NCBI GenBank assembly: GCA_050304135.1
Contig: JBNLDC010000028.1
Span: forward strand, 1-64,000
Reading direction: 5' to 3'
DNA length: 64,000 nucleotides
DNA from: JAFGNB01 sp050304135
GTDB taxonomy: Bacteria; Fibrobacterota; Chitinivibrionia; Chitinivibrionales; Chitinispirillaceae
Positions 43,775 through 52,234 of the stretch are shown here, piece by piece. Position 1 is the stretch's first letter; every line of letters begins with the position of its first letter. Under the pieces are notes generated by a model. That model saw only the letters and a list, made by a program, of their open reading frames with translations, ran no database searches and was not told where the DNA came from. Position numbers and translations under genes: made by a program.

Positions 43775-46423
43775 ATGAATAGGTTTGCAGCTCTACGTAT
43801 ATATTCGGGAATAGTGCTTACGGCAATTGCGGGGGGCGTGGTCCCGGTTGCGGCACAGGGGGTTGCCTCATTCTCCAGGGAGGCCGATGGAGCACTCTGT
43901 GTATTGTCGGATGGTGCACGCCTCAAGCTGCAGGTATGTTCAGAGAATAGTATCCGTGTGGTTCATACCGCCAAGGCAACCATTCCCTCACCCAAAGGAT
44001 ATGTGGTGGGAAGGGAGACCTTTACCCCAGGTACCTGGGATGCGACAGATAACGGCGCGGGGATTGTGGTAACCACACCGAAAATTACGGCAACGGTGAA
44101 CAAAACGACAGGGCTTGTTGCATTCGCAACCGCCGCCGGAGTACCGATCTGCTCTGAAACACAGAGGGCACTTACCCCGGTTACTAAAAGCGGTGAGGCG
44201 GGTTTTGCTGGTACGTTGAACTTTTCTTCACCGGATCAGGAGGCGGTATACGGTCTTGGAAATCTCTCTATGGCGACTCCGGGTTGGGGGGCGACCGGTG
44301 AGGCGTACTGGGAATCGTTCCCGCCGGATCGCACCGGCGCGATCAATATCCGCAATGTGACGGTCGATCTTCATCAGAGCAACTGGTACGATGTCGTTCC
44401 CTTTTTCATGACAACGTCGGGATACGGTGTGCTGCTCAATTTCTCCTGCCATGCGGTCAAGACTCCACCGCTCAACTTTACCGCAGATTTTCTCACCAGA
44501 GATGCCTGGGACTATTTCTTTGTTTACGGACCGGAGTTCGATACCGTGGTTGCCGGATACCGCGAAGTGACCGGTCCTGCACCGATGCTTCCCAAATGGG
44601 CGTTCGGCTTCTGGCAGTGCAAGAACCGGTACATGAGTGCCGACGAACTCAAAACCGCGGTTGCCACCTTCCGGTCAAGCGGTATTCCACTTGACTGTAT
44701 CGTGCAGGACTGGAGCTGGTGGAGTGGTACCACGACCGGATACGGATCATTCACCTGGGATGCTCCATTTGCCAATGCCGCACAGTGGATAGAGAGTATC
44801 CACCAGAGCAACTGTCATTTCGCACTGTCAATCTGGCCCACCTTCAGTTCCGGAACACCGCATCTCCCGGAGATGCAGTCGCACTTCATTACCGCACCCT
44901 GCAATGGCGACGCGGCTACCCCGGGTACGTTTATGAATATTTTCGACAGTCAGGCGGCGGATCTGATGTGGGGCTATATGAACAGTACCTGCCTGAGTGC
45001 CGGGGTGGATGCCTGGTGGATGGATGCGACCGAACCTGAGTGTACGCCACTTACCGGACAGGTCACGCCGGGTACAGGGCTCGGGAGCGGGGCTATCGAC
45101 CGGTACGCGAACGCGTATGCCTTGGCACACGCTAAAAATATTTATGAACATCAGCGCGCGGTTACCACCGATAAGCGGGTGGTCAATCTGACCCGGTCGT
45201 TCTACGGCGGACAGCACCGGTTCGGAACCATTTATTGGGGTGGGGATATCAGCAGCGGTGATATGAAAAATGTCGCTACCGCGGTTTCAGGTGGAATCAA
45301 CTCATGTATGGCCGGAAATCCTTACTGGTGTTCCGATATCGGCGGATTCATGGACAACGGTACCCTGATGCTCAACGACGATATTCTTGCCCGCTGGTTT
45401 GAGGCGGGAACATTCTTCCCGCTGTTCCGTATTCACGGATCACGGGATACCGAGATCTACGGTATGAGTGCGGCGGTAAAACCGATCGCAATTGCATTCA
45501 GCAAGCTGCGGTACCGGCTTATGCCCTATATCTATTCACTCGCATGGAAGGTGACCAGCGAAGGGTATACCATGACCCGTGCGTTGCCGTTTGACTTTCC
45601 GGACGATGCAAAGGTCCGCACCATCGCTGATCAGTTCATGTTCGGTCCGGCCCTGATGGTGAGCCCAGTGGTCACTGCCGGTGCCGACAGCCGATCGGTC
45701 TATCTGCCTGCCGGTACCTGGTACGATTTCTGGACCGGTGCAAAGGAAGTGGTTGCTTCCGGTACGTCAAAGAATGTTGCGGCACCGCTCCAGAGTATTC
45801 CCGTGTATGCACGGGCAGGCGCGATTCTCCCGATGGGGCCGCATATACAGTATGCCACCGAGAAAAACGATCCAATAGAATTGCGGATTTACCCGGGTGC
45901 CGATGGTCAGTTTACTCTCTACGAGGATGAGAACGATGGTTACGGTTACGAAGCCGGTAAGTATTCCATGATTCCGATCTCTTACTCCGATGCAACCGGA
46001 AAGGTGACCATCGGTGAACGGACCGGATCGTTTCCGGGAATGCCCCAGGCACATACGTTCAATATCGTGATGGTGAAAGCGGGCCATGGAATTGCCGATA
46101 CCGTCACCGCAGACCCCGACTGTGTGATTGAGTATGCCGGTTCACCGATGATGGGATGTCCCGCTGAGCCGGTTGCGGCAGGTCCTCCTTCAATACGCAA
46201 CCATTCCGCACTGCCGGTACGATCCTTCATTCTTAAAACATCCGGCGAGTGCATCACCTTTCCTGCTTTACCGGCCGGTTATCAGCGGCAGGTGGCGGTA
46301 TATAATCTTTCAGGGCGTCTTCTCGCGAAAACGATTGTGGCATGGAACCACCTCTCGCTTCGGGAGACTTTTGGTTTTACCGAAGCCATCTATCTGGTGA
46401 AGGTGCGTCTGATTCGTCCGTAG
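43775..46423 (+). CDS. Secreted GH31 family alpha-glycosidase
   Basis: An 882-residue exported enzyme, probably an alpha-glucosidase or alpha-xylosidase. The signal peptide ends near PVAAQG. The GH31 barrel shows WAFGFWQCKNRY, the nucleophile Asp in WWMDATEPE (about residue 417) and the acid/base Asp in WCSDIGGF (about 520). A C-terminal tail with VAVYNLSGRLLAK resembles T9SS type A sorting domains, common in FCB bacteria. The start ATG at 43775 was chosen because the signal peptide begins there; a 25-codon longer frame lacks a ribosome site. Confidence 0.88.
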   Translation: MNRFAALRIYSGIVLTAIAGGVVPVAAQGVASFSREADGALCVLSDGARLKLQVCSENSIRVVHTAKATIPSPKGYVVGRETFTPGTWDATDNGAGIVVTTPKITATVNKTTGLVAFATAAGVPICSETQRALTPVTKSGEAGFAGTLNFSSPDQEAVYGLGNLSMATPGWGATGEAYWESFPPDRTGAINIRNVTVDLHQSNWYDVVPFFMTTSGYGVLLNFSCHAVKTPPLNFTADFLTRDAWDYFFVYGPEFDTVVAGYREVTGPAPMLPKWAFGFWQCKNRYMSADELKTAVATFRSSGIPLDCIVQDWSWWSGTTTGYGSFTWDAPFANAAQWIESIHQSNCHFALSIWPTFSSGTPHLPEMQSHFITAPCNGDAATPGTFMNIFDSQAADLMWGYMNSTCLSAGVDAWWMDATEPECTPLTGQVTPGTGLGSGAIDRYANAYALAHAKNIYEHQRAVTTDKRVVNLTRSFYGGQHRFGTIYWGGDISSGDMKNVATAVSGGINSCMAGNPYWCSDIGGFMDNGTLMLNDDILARWFEAGTFFPLFRIHGSRDTEIYGMSAAVKPIAIAFSKLRYRLMPYIYSLAWKVTSEGYTMTRALPFDFPDDAKVRTIADQFMFGPALMVSPVVTAGADSRSVYLPAGTWYDFWTGAKEVVASGTSKNVAAPLQSIPVYARAGAILPMGPHIQYATEKNDPIELRIYPGADGQFTLYEDENDGYGYEAGKYSMIPISYSDATGKVTIGERTGSFPGMPQAHTFNIVMVKAGHGIADTVTADPDCVIEYAGSPMMGCPAEPVAAGPPSIRNHSALPVRSFILKTSGECITFPALPAGYQRQVAVYNLSGRLLAKTIVAWNHLSLRETFGFTEAIYLVKVRLIRP

Positions 46424-46449
46424 CTGCGGATCATACCAAAACATCATAA

Positions 46450-46487
46450 AAACCACGTATCGGTATTCACCGGTACCGGTTTTTTTT
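46450..46487 (+). terminator. Terminator after the GH31 gene
   Basis: AAACC pairs with GGTTT, with CGGT-ATTC-ACCG inside, followed by an eight-T run. The stem is short, but the tail is strong. Confidence 0.55.
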
Positions 46488-46629
46488 CGCCTGTATTTCC
46501 GCTTTGCATTTTCCCCGACACGAAGATAGAATTGAGAAGAACTATACAGATTTGCGGTAGTTCCGAATGCTTCATCTGGAAGTGATTACACCTGAAATCC
46601 ATTAAACATTTACTTTGCCGGGGGAGTGA

Positions 46630-47166
46630 GTGACCCGAACTGAACAGGATATACTTCTGCGCAACAATACCTCTCTGTTTGTCCGGAAAGTCCGGGAGGT
46701 ATTCAAGGATATGGTAAACGCCGATTTGCATATTCTCTCCAAGCCGCAGCCACCGTATCGGCGCGGGGTTAAAAAACACGGAATGGTGGTGCTGTCTCAT
46801 TTCAGCGGTATGATTCAGGGGGACTTCATTCTCTTTACCGACGAGGAGGCAGCTGCGTCACTTGCAGGAATACCGGTTGCGACGGTAACGTATGAGGTAC
46901 TCGCTGCTCAGCGGGAGATGTATGCCGGGTTTATGTGCGAGGTACTCAACACCATTGTCTGCCAGTCGATTACCGATCTGGAGGAGATGTTCGGTGCACT
47001 TACCATCCTTCCACCGTCGTGGATTTTCGGGGAGTATTATTCTGCAGATTACATCTCCGGTGTAGGGTATCTCAGCGGTGACCATGGCGATATCACCTGC
47101 AGTCTGAGTCTCAATATGGTCAGTCTTCAGATCATCGACAACCTCATGACCGGTGCAGTACGGTGA
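46630..47166 (+). CDS. CheX-like protein
   Basis: A 178-residue cytoplasmic protein that resembles the CheX/CheC phosphatase fold, with HGMVVLSHFSGMIQGDFILFTDEEAAASLAG early and MYAGFMCEVLNTIVCQSITDLEE in the middle. The usual CheX active-site EXXN appears as EVLN (near residue 104). Such proteins dephosphorylate CheY-P or sense other signals; no chemotaxis genes lie nearby. The start is GTG (46630) with a GGGGAG site just upstream. Confidence 0.68.
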   Translation: MTRTEQDILLRNNTSLFVRKVREVFKDMVNADLHILSKPQPPYRRGVKKHGMVVLSHFSGMIQGDFILFTDEEAAASLAGIPVATVTYEVLAAQREMYAGFMCEVLNTIVCQSITDLEEMFGALTILPPSWIFGEYYSADYISGVGYLSGDHGDITCSLSLNMVSLQIIDNLMTGAVR

Positions 47167-47231
47167 TGGGTGGAGGCGACAGGAAGAAATGCCGAAACTA
47201 TTCTATTCTACCGAAGTAGAACTACCTGCTC

Positions 47232-47825
47232 ATGATTAAAGCTGCCGCACTCGTTTTCTGCCTGTTCTGTTGTTTATTGCCGGTTTCGGCAATTCCCCGT
47301 CAGATAGATTCCGCGTCTGTACTTGTTGCAGCAGCGCTGGAACAGATACCTCTGACCGACAAATATGATCCCTCGTATGAGGTGCTCGATTTTCCGAACG
47401 GCGATGTTCCGATCGATCGCGGAGTGTGCACCGATGTGATTATTCGTGCTTTCCGGAGCCTTGGCATTGATCTGCAACTGCTTGTTCATACAGATATGAA
47501 ACGGAACTTCAATCACTATCCCCAAAATTGGGGCCTGAAGAGACCGGATCGGAATATTGATCACCGCAGAGTACCCAACCTCCAGACCTGGTTTGAACGG
47601 CAGGGTAAAAAAATTCCGGTAACAGGTAGAGGCCGCGATTATCTTCCCGGAGATATTGTCGTATGGAAGCTGCCGGGGAATCTTGATCATATCGGTCTGG
47701 TTACCGACCGCAAGGTTGAAGGGACCGACCGCTACGGGATTGTTCACAATATCGGGAACGGTACCGAACTGGAGGATATCCTTTTTACGTATGAGGTAGC
47801 GGGTCATTACCGGTATTTCAAATAG
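47232..47825 (+). CDS. DUF1287-like secreted protein
   Basis: A 197-residue exported protein with a signal peptide ending near VSAIPRQ. The Cys in RGVCTDVIIRAFR and the His in LDHIGLV fit the NlpC/P60-like peptidase fold of DUF1287. It may hydrolyse a cell-wall peptide, which is inference. Its start lies 66 bp after the CheX-like gene. Confidence 0.82.
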   Translation: MIKAAALVFCLFCCLLPVSAIPRQIDSASVLVAAALEQIPLTDKYDPSYEVLDFPNGDVPIDRGVCTDVIIRAFRSLGIDLQLLVHTDMKRNFNHYPQNWGLKRPDRNIDHRRVPNLQTWFERQGKKIPVTGRGRDYLPGDIVVWKLPGNLDHIGLVTDRKVEGTDRYGIVHNIGNGTELEDILFTYEVAGHYRYFK

Positions 47826-47956
47826 TCTTTCCTGAGCGGCGGCTGTTTGTAGTTGATTTTAATCGTCACCCGAATTATTTTTATTAGCTATTAATCTGTC
47901 CCGTTTCCGGGCTGAAATCCTAACCAGAAGTCTGTAAAAGGCAAAAAGGAAGCGTT

Positions 47957-48169
47957 ATGAGAGATAAAATTCATCCGAAATACGAGCCGGCAACATTTAC
48001 CTGCTCCTGCGGAAATGTCATCGAAACCAAAGCGACCATTAAAAGCGGCCACCTTGATATCTGTAACGAGTGTCATCCGTTTTATACCGGAAAGCAGAAA
48101 CTCATCGATAGCGCCGGTCGTGTTGAACGGTTCCGTAAACGGTACGAAAACGTTAAAAAAGATTCATAG
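47957..48169 (+). CDS. rpmE: 50S ribosomal protein L31
   Basis: A 70-residue ribosomal protein of the zinc-binding type. It begins MRDKIHPKY and has CSCGNVIETKAT and CNECHPFYTGKQK, the family's zinc-ligand Cys residues. A terminator-like stem follows at 48190 before yqhQ. The rpmE-yqhQ-prfA order is a common conserved block. Confidence 0.96.
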   Translation: MRDKIHPKYEPATFTCSCGNVIETKATIKSGHLDICNECHPFYTGKQKLIDSAGRVERFRKRYENVKKDS

Positions 48170-48189
48170 CATTTTTTGAGGAAATTTCC

Positions 48190-48228
48190 GGGGCGGGAGT
48201 GCATTTGCACTTCCGTCCCTATTTTTTT
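48190..48228 (+). terminator. Palindromic terminator between rpmE and yqhQ
   Basis: A 14-bp stem (48190-48203 with 48206-48219), with two G-U pairs and a TT loop, is followed by ATTTTTTT. Its GGGGCGGGAGTGC arm is reminiscent of the palindromes at 38856 and 50331. Confidence 0.75.
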
Positions 48229-48240
48229 AAGGGGAGTAGT

Positions 48241-49215
48241 ATGAAACGATTGTTCCTGCAGATTTTCGGTGCACCGGTGTTCTGGATGCTGGCACAGAAA
48301 AAAAGAAAAGTGGGCGGCCAGGCGATTATTGAAGGGGTAATGATGCGCGGCAAGGATAACGTTTCGTGGGCGGTACGTAAGAGCGAATCGGATATCGTGG
48401 TTGAGCGTACTGCTTTTATCTCTGCGGCAAAAAAAGTTGCACTCCTCAAAAAACCGGTACTGCGCGGTGCGGTCGGTCTTTTCGAATCGGTTGTCCTGGG
48501 GTATCGGGCGCTTACCCGTTCAGCGGAGATATTTGAAGATGAGCAGCGCAGACAGGCTGAGGAAGACGGTAAAAAGCTCAAGGAGCGGAATAAAACCGGA
48601 GAGAAAATCATGACGGGATTCAGTCTGGTGATATCTCTGGTACTGGCGTTCGGCATTTTCATGTATGTTCCGATGTGGTTACTTTCAAAGTTCGTTCCTA
48701 AAGATTCAGCACTGCTCTTCAATACGTTGAGCGGGTCACTGCGGATTTTGTTCTTTCTTATTTATCTGATCGCGATCAGCTTCTGGAAAGAGATCCGGCG
48801 GGTGTTTGAATACCACGGTGCGGAGCATATGGCAATCTTTGCTTACGAAGACGGCAAGGACCTGACTATTGAAAATATGCGCAACTATACAACACTTCAT
48901 CCGCGTTGCGGAACCAGTTTTCTGCTTCTGGTGGGGATCGTCTGCATTCTCCTGTTTTCGATCGTCGATGCACTCGTAATCAGTTTTATCGGGCCATATC
49001 CTTCGGTGCTGGCGCGATTCGGTGTACATCTGCTCCTGGTACCGCTGATTTCCGGTACCTCCTATGAAATTCTCAAACTCTCCGATGCGCATCAGCATCT
49101 TCCGGTGGTGGGATGGCTTATTCAACCGGGACTTATGCTTCAGAAAATCACCACCAAAACACCTGATGATACCCAGCTTGAAGTTGCGGCAAAAGCGCTG
49201 CAGGCGGCACTATGA
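48241..49215 (+). CDS. yqhQ: DUF1385 membrane protein YqhQ
   Basis: A 324-residue membrane protein. Characteristic motifs are VGGQAIIEGVMMRGKDN (residue about 25), VFEYHGAEHMAIFAYE and TLHPRCGTSFLL, the latter two supplying His and Cys likely to bind metal. About four helices. Function in the cell is not established. The ATG has an AGGGGAG site 6 bases upstream; a start 14 codons earlier is less likely. It overlaps prfA by 4 bp (ATGA). Confidence 0.9.
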   Translation: MKRLFLQIFGAPVFWMLAQKKRKVGGQAIIEGVMMRGKDNVSWAVRKSESDIVVERTAFISAAKKVALLKKPVLRGAVGLFESVVLGYRALTRSAEIFEDEQRRQAEEDGKKLKERNKTGEKIMTGFSLVISLVLAFGIFMYVPMWLLSKFVPKDSALLFNTLSGSLRILFFLIYLIAISFWKEIRRVFEYHGAEHMAIFAYEDGKDLTIENMRNYTTLHPRCGTSFLLLVGIVCILLFSIVDALVISFIGPYPSVLARFGVHLLLVPLISGTSYEILKLSDAHQHLPVVGWLIQPGLMLQKITTKTPDDTQLEVAAKALQAAL

Positions 49216-50285
49216 TTCAGGACCGGCTTGACGAACTGCTGCAGCGGCATGCGCAGCTTGAAGAGGAACTGGCCCTGCCGGAAACCGCTTCGGACCCGTC
49301 GCTCATGGAAAAACTGGGCCGTGAGTACAACAGCATCAACAAGAATATGCCGGTATACAAAAAGTACCTGGAGTTGATAAAAGGTATTTCCGATGCAAAG
49401 GAGCTTCTGCAGAGCGATACCGACGAGGAGATGGCACAGCTTGCCGAAGAGGAGTTGCTGCAGTGCGAGGAGGAACTTCCCGCACTCGAAGAGAAGGTGA
49501 AGCTGCTGCTGGTCCCCCGTGATCCCCGGGATATTAAAAACGCTGTAGTGGAAATACGTGCCGGAACCGGCGGTACCGAGGCGGGAATCTTCGGGGCGGA
49601 TCTCTACCGGATGTATACTCACTTTATCGAAACGCGCGGGTGGGGAATCGAGGTACTCGGTTCAAGTTACGGAGAGATCGGGGCCATCAAGGAGATCATC
49701 TTTCTGGTGAAAGGTGAAAATGCCTTCGGAACACTCAAGTTTGAATCGGGAGTTCACCGCGTGCAACGGGTGCCGCAGACTGAGGCGCAGGGGCGGGTAC
49801 ATACCTCGGCGGCATCGGTGGCAGTGTTCCCCGAAGCAGATGATGTCGAGGTAGCGATCAATCCCAATGATCTGCGCATCGACCTGTACTGTTCAAGCGG
49901 TCCCGGCGGGCAGTCGGTAAATACAACGTATAGCGCAGTCCGGATAGTACACGTTCCAACGGGGATAACGGTCACCTGTCAGGATGAAAAATCGCAGCAC
50001 AAGAACAAGGCCAAAGCGCTCAAGGTGTTGCAGACCAGACTCTACGAAAAAGAGCAGGCCGAGAAAGATGCAGAAGAGTCTGCCGCCCGACGCAGCATGG
50101 TGAGTACCGGCGACCGCAGTGCCAAGATCCGGACCTACAATTTTCCGCAGAACCGTCTTACCGATCATCGTATCAACCTCACGCTCTATTCACTGGACAG
50201 AGTTGTCAATGGGGAACTCGACGAACTGGTCGAGGCGCTCGCCCTCGCTGATGTCAATGAACGGCTGACGCAGACGGGGATGTGA
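49212..50285 (+). CDS. prfA: Peptide chain release factor 1
   Basis: A 357-residue factor that ends translation at UAA and UAG. The peptide-release motif GGQ lies in SSGPGGQSVNTTYSAVR. The stop-codon PXT motif appears as PQT in RVQRVPQTEAQGRVHTSA, confirming RF1 rather than RF2. Residues 1-100 are the usual helical N-terminal domain. Confidence 0.96.
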   Translation: MIQDRLDELLQRHAQLEEELALPETASDPSLMEKLGREYNSINKNMPVYKKYLELIKGISDAKELLQSDTDEEMAQLAEEELLQCEEELPALEEKVKLLLVPRDPRDIKNAVVEIRAGTGGTEAGIFGADLYRMYTHFIETRGWGIEVLGSSYGEIGAIKEIIFLVKGENAFGTLKFESGVHRVQRVPQTEAQGRVHTSAASVAVFPEADDVEVAINPNDLRIDLYCSSGPGGQSVNTTYSAVRIVHVPTGITVTCQDEKSQHKNKAKALKVLQTRLYEKEQAEKDAEESAARRSMVSTGDRSAKIRTYNFPQNRLTDHRINLTLYSLDRVVNGELDELVEALALADVNERLTQTGM

Positions 50286-50330
50286 AAACCCGGGATTTGC
50301 AGGGGCGGGATATTTTTTTGGGCGGGAAAT

Positions 50331-50359
50331 GTACGGGCGGGTTTGAAACCCACCCCTAC
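50331..50359. repeat. Imperfect 29-bp palindrome
   Basis: GTACGGGCGGGTTT and AAACCCACCCCTAC pair with two mismatches around a single G. The surrounding 91-base gap is G-rich, with several GGGCGGG units. This matches the style of GGGCGGGTTT-type dispersed repeats between genes. Confidence 0.6.
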
Positions 50360-50391
50360 GGTAAACCTGCCCATCCATGTATATTATTTCC

Positions 50392-51024
50392 ATGAACATC
50401 AAAGCCTACTTCGATACTACCGATTTTTTCGCCGGAATTTCCGGGGAGGGAAAGGAACGTCTCGCGGAAATCTGTATCCCGAAAAAACTTGAAAAAAAAG
50501 AGATGCTTTTTCAGGAGGGGGATACCGGCCACGCCTTCTATCTGGTCGGGGGCGGTGCCATCGGGCTGTACAAGGGAATGGACGACGGCAGGGATGTCGT
50601 CATTAAAATGGTGCATAGAGGTGAACTCTTTGCCGAGGTGATACTCTTTGAACAGAATACCTACCCGGTAACCGCCGTTGCACTGCAGCCAAGCCTGGTG
50701 TTCATTATTCCCAAAGTGCAGTTTTCCTGCCTGCTTGCCGATGAACTATTCCGTAATGAATTCATCGGAATGCTGATGCGTAAACAGCGGTATCTTGCCG
50801 ACCGGATACGCTACCTTACCCTTCACGATGTCGAGGAGCGCTTTTTCCTCTTTCTCACCGAACACCATGGTGATGCGACGACCGTCCGGATGACCTACTC
50901 AAAAAAGGACATTGCAGCAACCATCGGTACCACTCCCGAGACCTATTCACGTCTGGTTGCCCGGCTCGTTAAAGAAAAACGTATTTCCGTTGAGGGAAAG
51001 ACGATTATTATTCATCAACACTGA
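50392..51024 (+). CDS. Crp/Fnr-family transcriptional regulator
   Basis: A 210-residue regulator. The N-terminal cyclic-nucleotide-binding-like beta-barrel has LFQEGDTGHAFYLVGGGAIGLY. The C-terminal winged helix has SKKDIAATIGTTPETYSRLVARL. There are no N-terminal Cys for an Fe-S cluster, and the barrel's GE/R residues for cAMP are not obvious, so the effector is unknown. An ATG 5 codons earlier (50377) is equally weak. A TATATTATT sequence near the start could be a -10 box. Confidence 0.86.
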   Translation: MNIKAYFDTTDFFAGISGEGKERLAEICIPKKLEKKEMLFQEGDTGHAFYLVGGGAIGLYKGMDDGRDVVIKMVHRGELFAEVILFEQNTYPVTAVALQPSLVFIIPKVQFSCLLADELFRNEFIGMLMRKQRYLADRIRYLTLHDVEERFFLFLTEHHGDATTVRMTYSKKDIAATIGTTPETYSRLVARLVKEKRISVEGKTIIIHQH

Positions 51025-51254
51025 TCGGTGGTTTTTACCCCGGTAACCAATGGTGTTTCATTTCTGTTTCGGTTCGATCAGGATACGGTAGTATACCGCT
51101 TTCGGTGGTCCGGTTTTCAGTGTCGAATCACTTCCGGAACAGTACAATTAAAGAGAATCATTCAGGTTGTAACAAAATGCGACTACCGTACGTTTTACTA
51201 TCTGAGCAACAATGTTGCGCCGTTACGTTTAAACGATTAACCTGGAGGGACGCC

Positions 51255-51842
51255 ATGAAACGTTTTCCGGTTCTCAGACCTCTGATGTCAACGCTCAGCA
51301 GCATTCCTCCTCATTTGAAGTACTGGTACCACCGTTCTTACAAGATGGTTAAACAGCATCCGCTCACGTCACTCATGACAGGGATTCTCCTTGCCCTGTT
51401 TATTCTGCCGGCTGCCGTTCCTCATCAGGGAAAAATCCTTCCGGTTGATCCGTATATGGTTACCGCCTATTCGATGCTCAGTTCGACAAAATCCGGCAGA
51501 CAGCTTATTAAAAGAGTTAAGAAAAGTACTGCAGGTTCATATATCTACCTCTCCCTGGGCTCCACCGAGAGAGACCGTCTGACTGATTACTACGGCGATA
51601 CGGTACGGGGAGTTACCCGGGCAACCTATGAGTACATCGATCGCCTTCTGCTCCCAAAAAGTGTCACGGTGATCACCAACAGGGATCTGGTCGGAACCGC
51701 ACCGCGCGACATTATCCGCAGTATTGCTTTTGAACTTGAAAACGTTGATTATTCTTTCAGAAATCCTCAGTTTGATTTTCCCGGTGACTCACCATTTGCG
51801 GAACGTACCCAGCAGCAGGTATTAGCGGAGCTCGATAGGTAG
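51255..51842 (+). CDS. Single-pass membrane protein of unknown function
   Basis: A 195-residue protein with one hydrophobic helix (about residues 40-60, HPLTSLMTGILLALFILPA) after a basic N-terminus, then a soluble domain. No family is recognised. The ATG at 51255 has a GGAGG site; a frame open 50 codons upstream contains no such site. A terminator follows at 51872. Confidence 0.68.
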   Translation: MKRFPVLRPLMSTLSSIPPHLKYWYHRSYKMVKQHPLTSLMTGILLALFILPAAVPHQGKILPVDPYMVTAYSMLSSTKSGRQLIKRVKKSTAGSYIYLSLGSTERDRLTDYYGDTVRGVTRATYEYIDRLLLPKSVTVITNRDLVGTAPRDIIRSIAFELENVDYSFRNPQFDFPGDSPFAERTQQQVLAELDR

Positions 51843-51871
51843 ACAGTGGACCTTCCATTATTCCATTTCTG

Positions 51872-51908
51872 AAGCGGTGTCGCTCCGGACCGGCGCCCGC
51901 TTTTTTTT
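51872..51908 (+). terminator. Terminator after the 195-residue gene
   Basis: AAGCGGTGTCG pairs with CGGCGCCCGCTT with one bulged C and two G-U pairs, followed by eight T's. Confidence 0.8.
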
Positions 51909-52066
51909 CATCTCTTTTCCGTACCGCGATAAACCAACTCTCGGACAGCAGCCGCAGGTATAAGACGGACTTCCTATTAGGTACTGTCGAATTTATATTT
52001 AATTTGTGTATCAGTTTAAATACGATCAGATCTCCTGAATGCCGACAAGCCGGTCAATCACATTCT

Positions 52067-52163
52067 TACCGCTTAAAGCGGTATTTCGGGAGCTCACCTT
52101 GATGTACTTTCATAAAGGTGCCCCCTTGGGGGAAGAGGCATAACCAACCGGACAGGCGCCGGT
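52067..52163 (+). promoter_or_regulatory. Hairpin-rich leader of the lipoprotein-OmpA operon
   Basis: The 392-base gap 51843-52234 has no gene, but four closely spaced hairpins: TACCGCT-TAA-AGCGGTA (52067-52083), CACCTT...AAGGTG (52095-52120), CCCCC-TT-GGGGG (52121-52132) and ACCGG...CCGGT (52147-52163). They lie 70-170 bases upstream of the lipoprotein start. A structured 5' leader or riboswitch is possible; no known riboswitch core was recognised. Confidence 0.4.
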
Positions 52164-52234
52164 ACCGGGACAATTTCTGGAACAGGATGCGGGCAACAAC
52201 TACCCGGCAGAACTCTTGGAAAGGAGAGGGAAGC

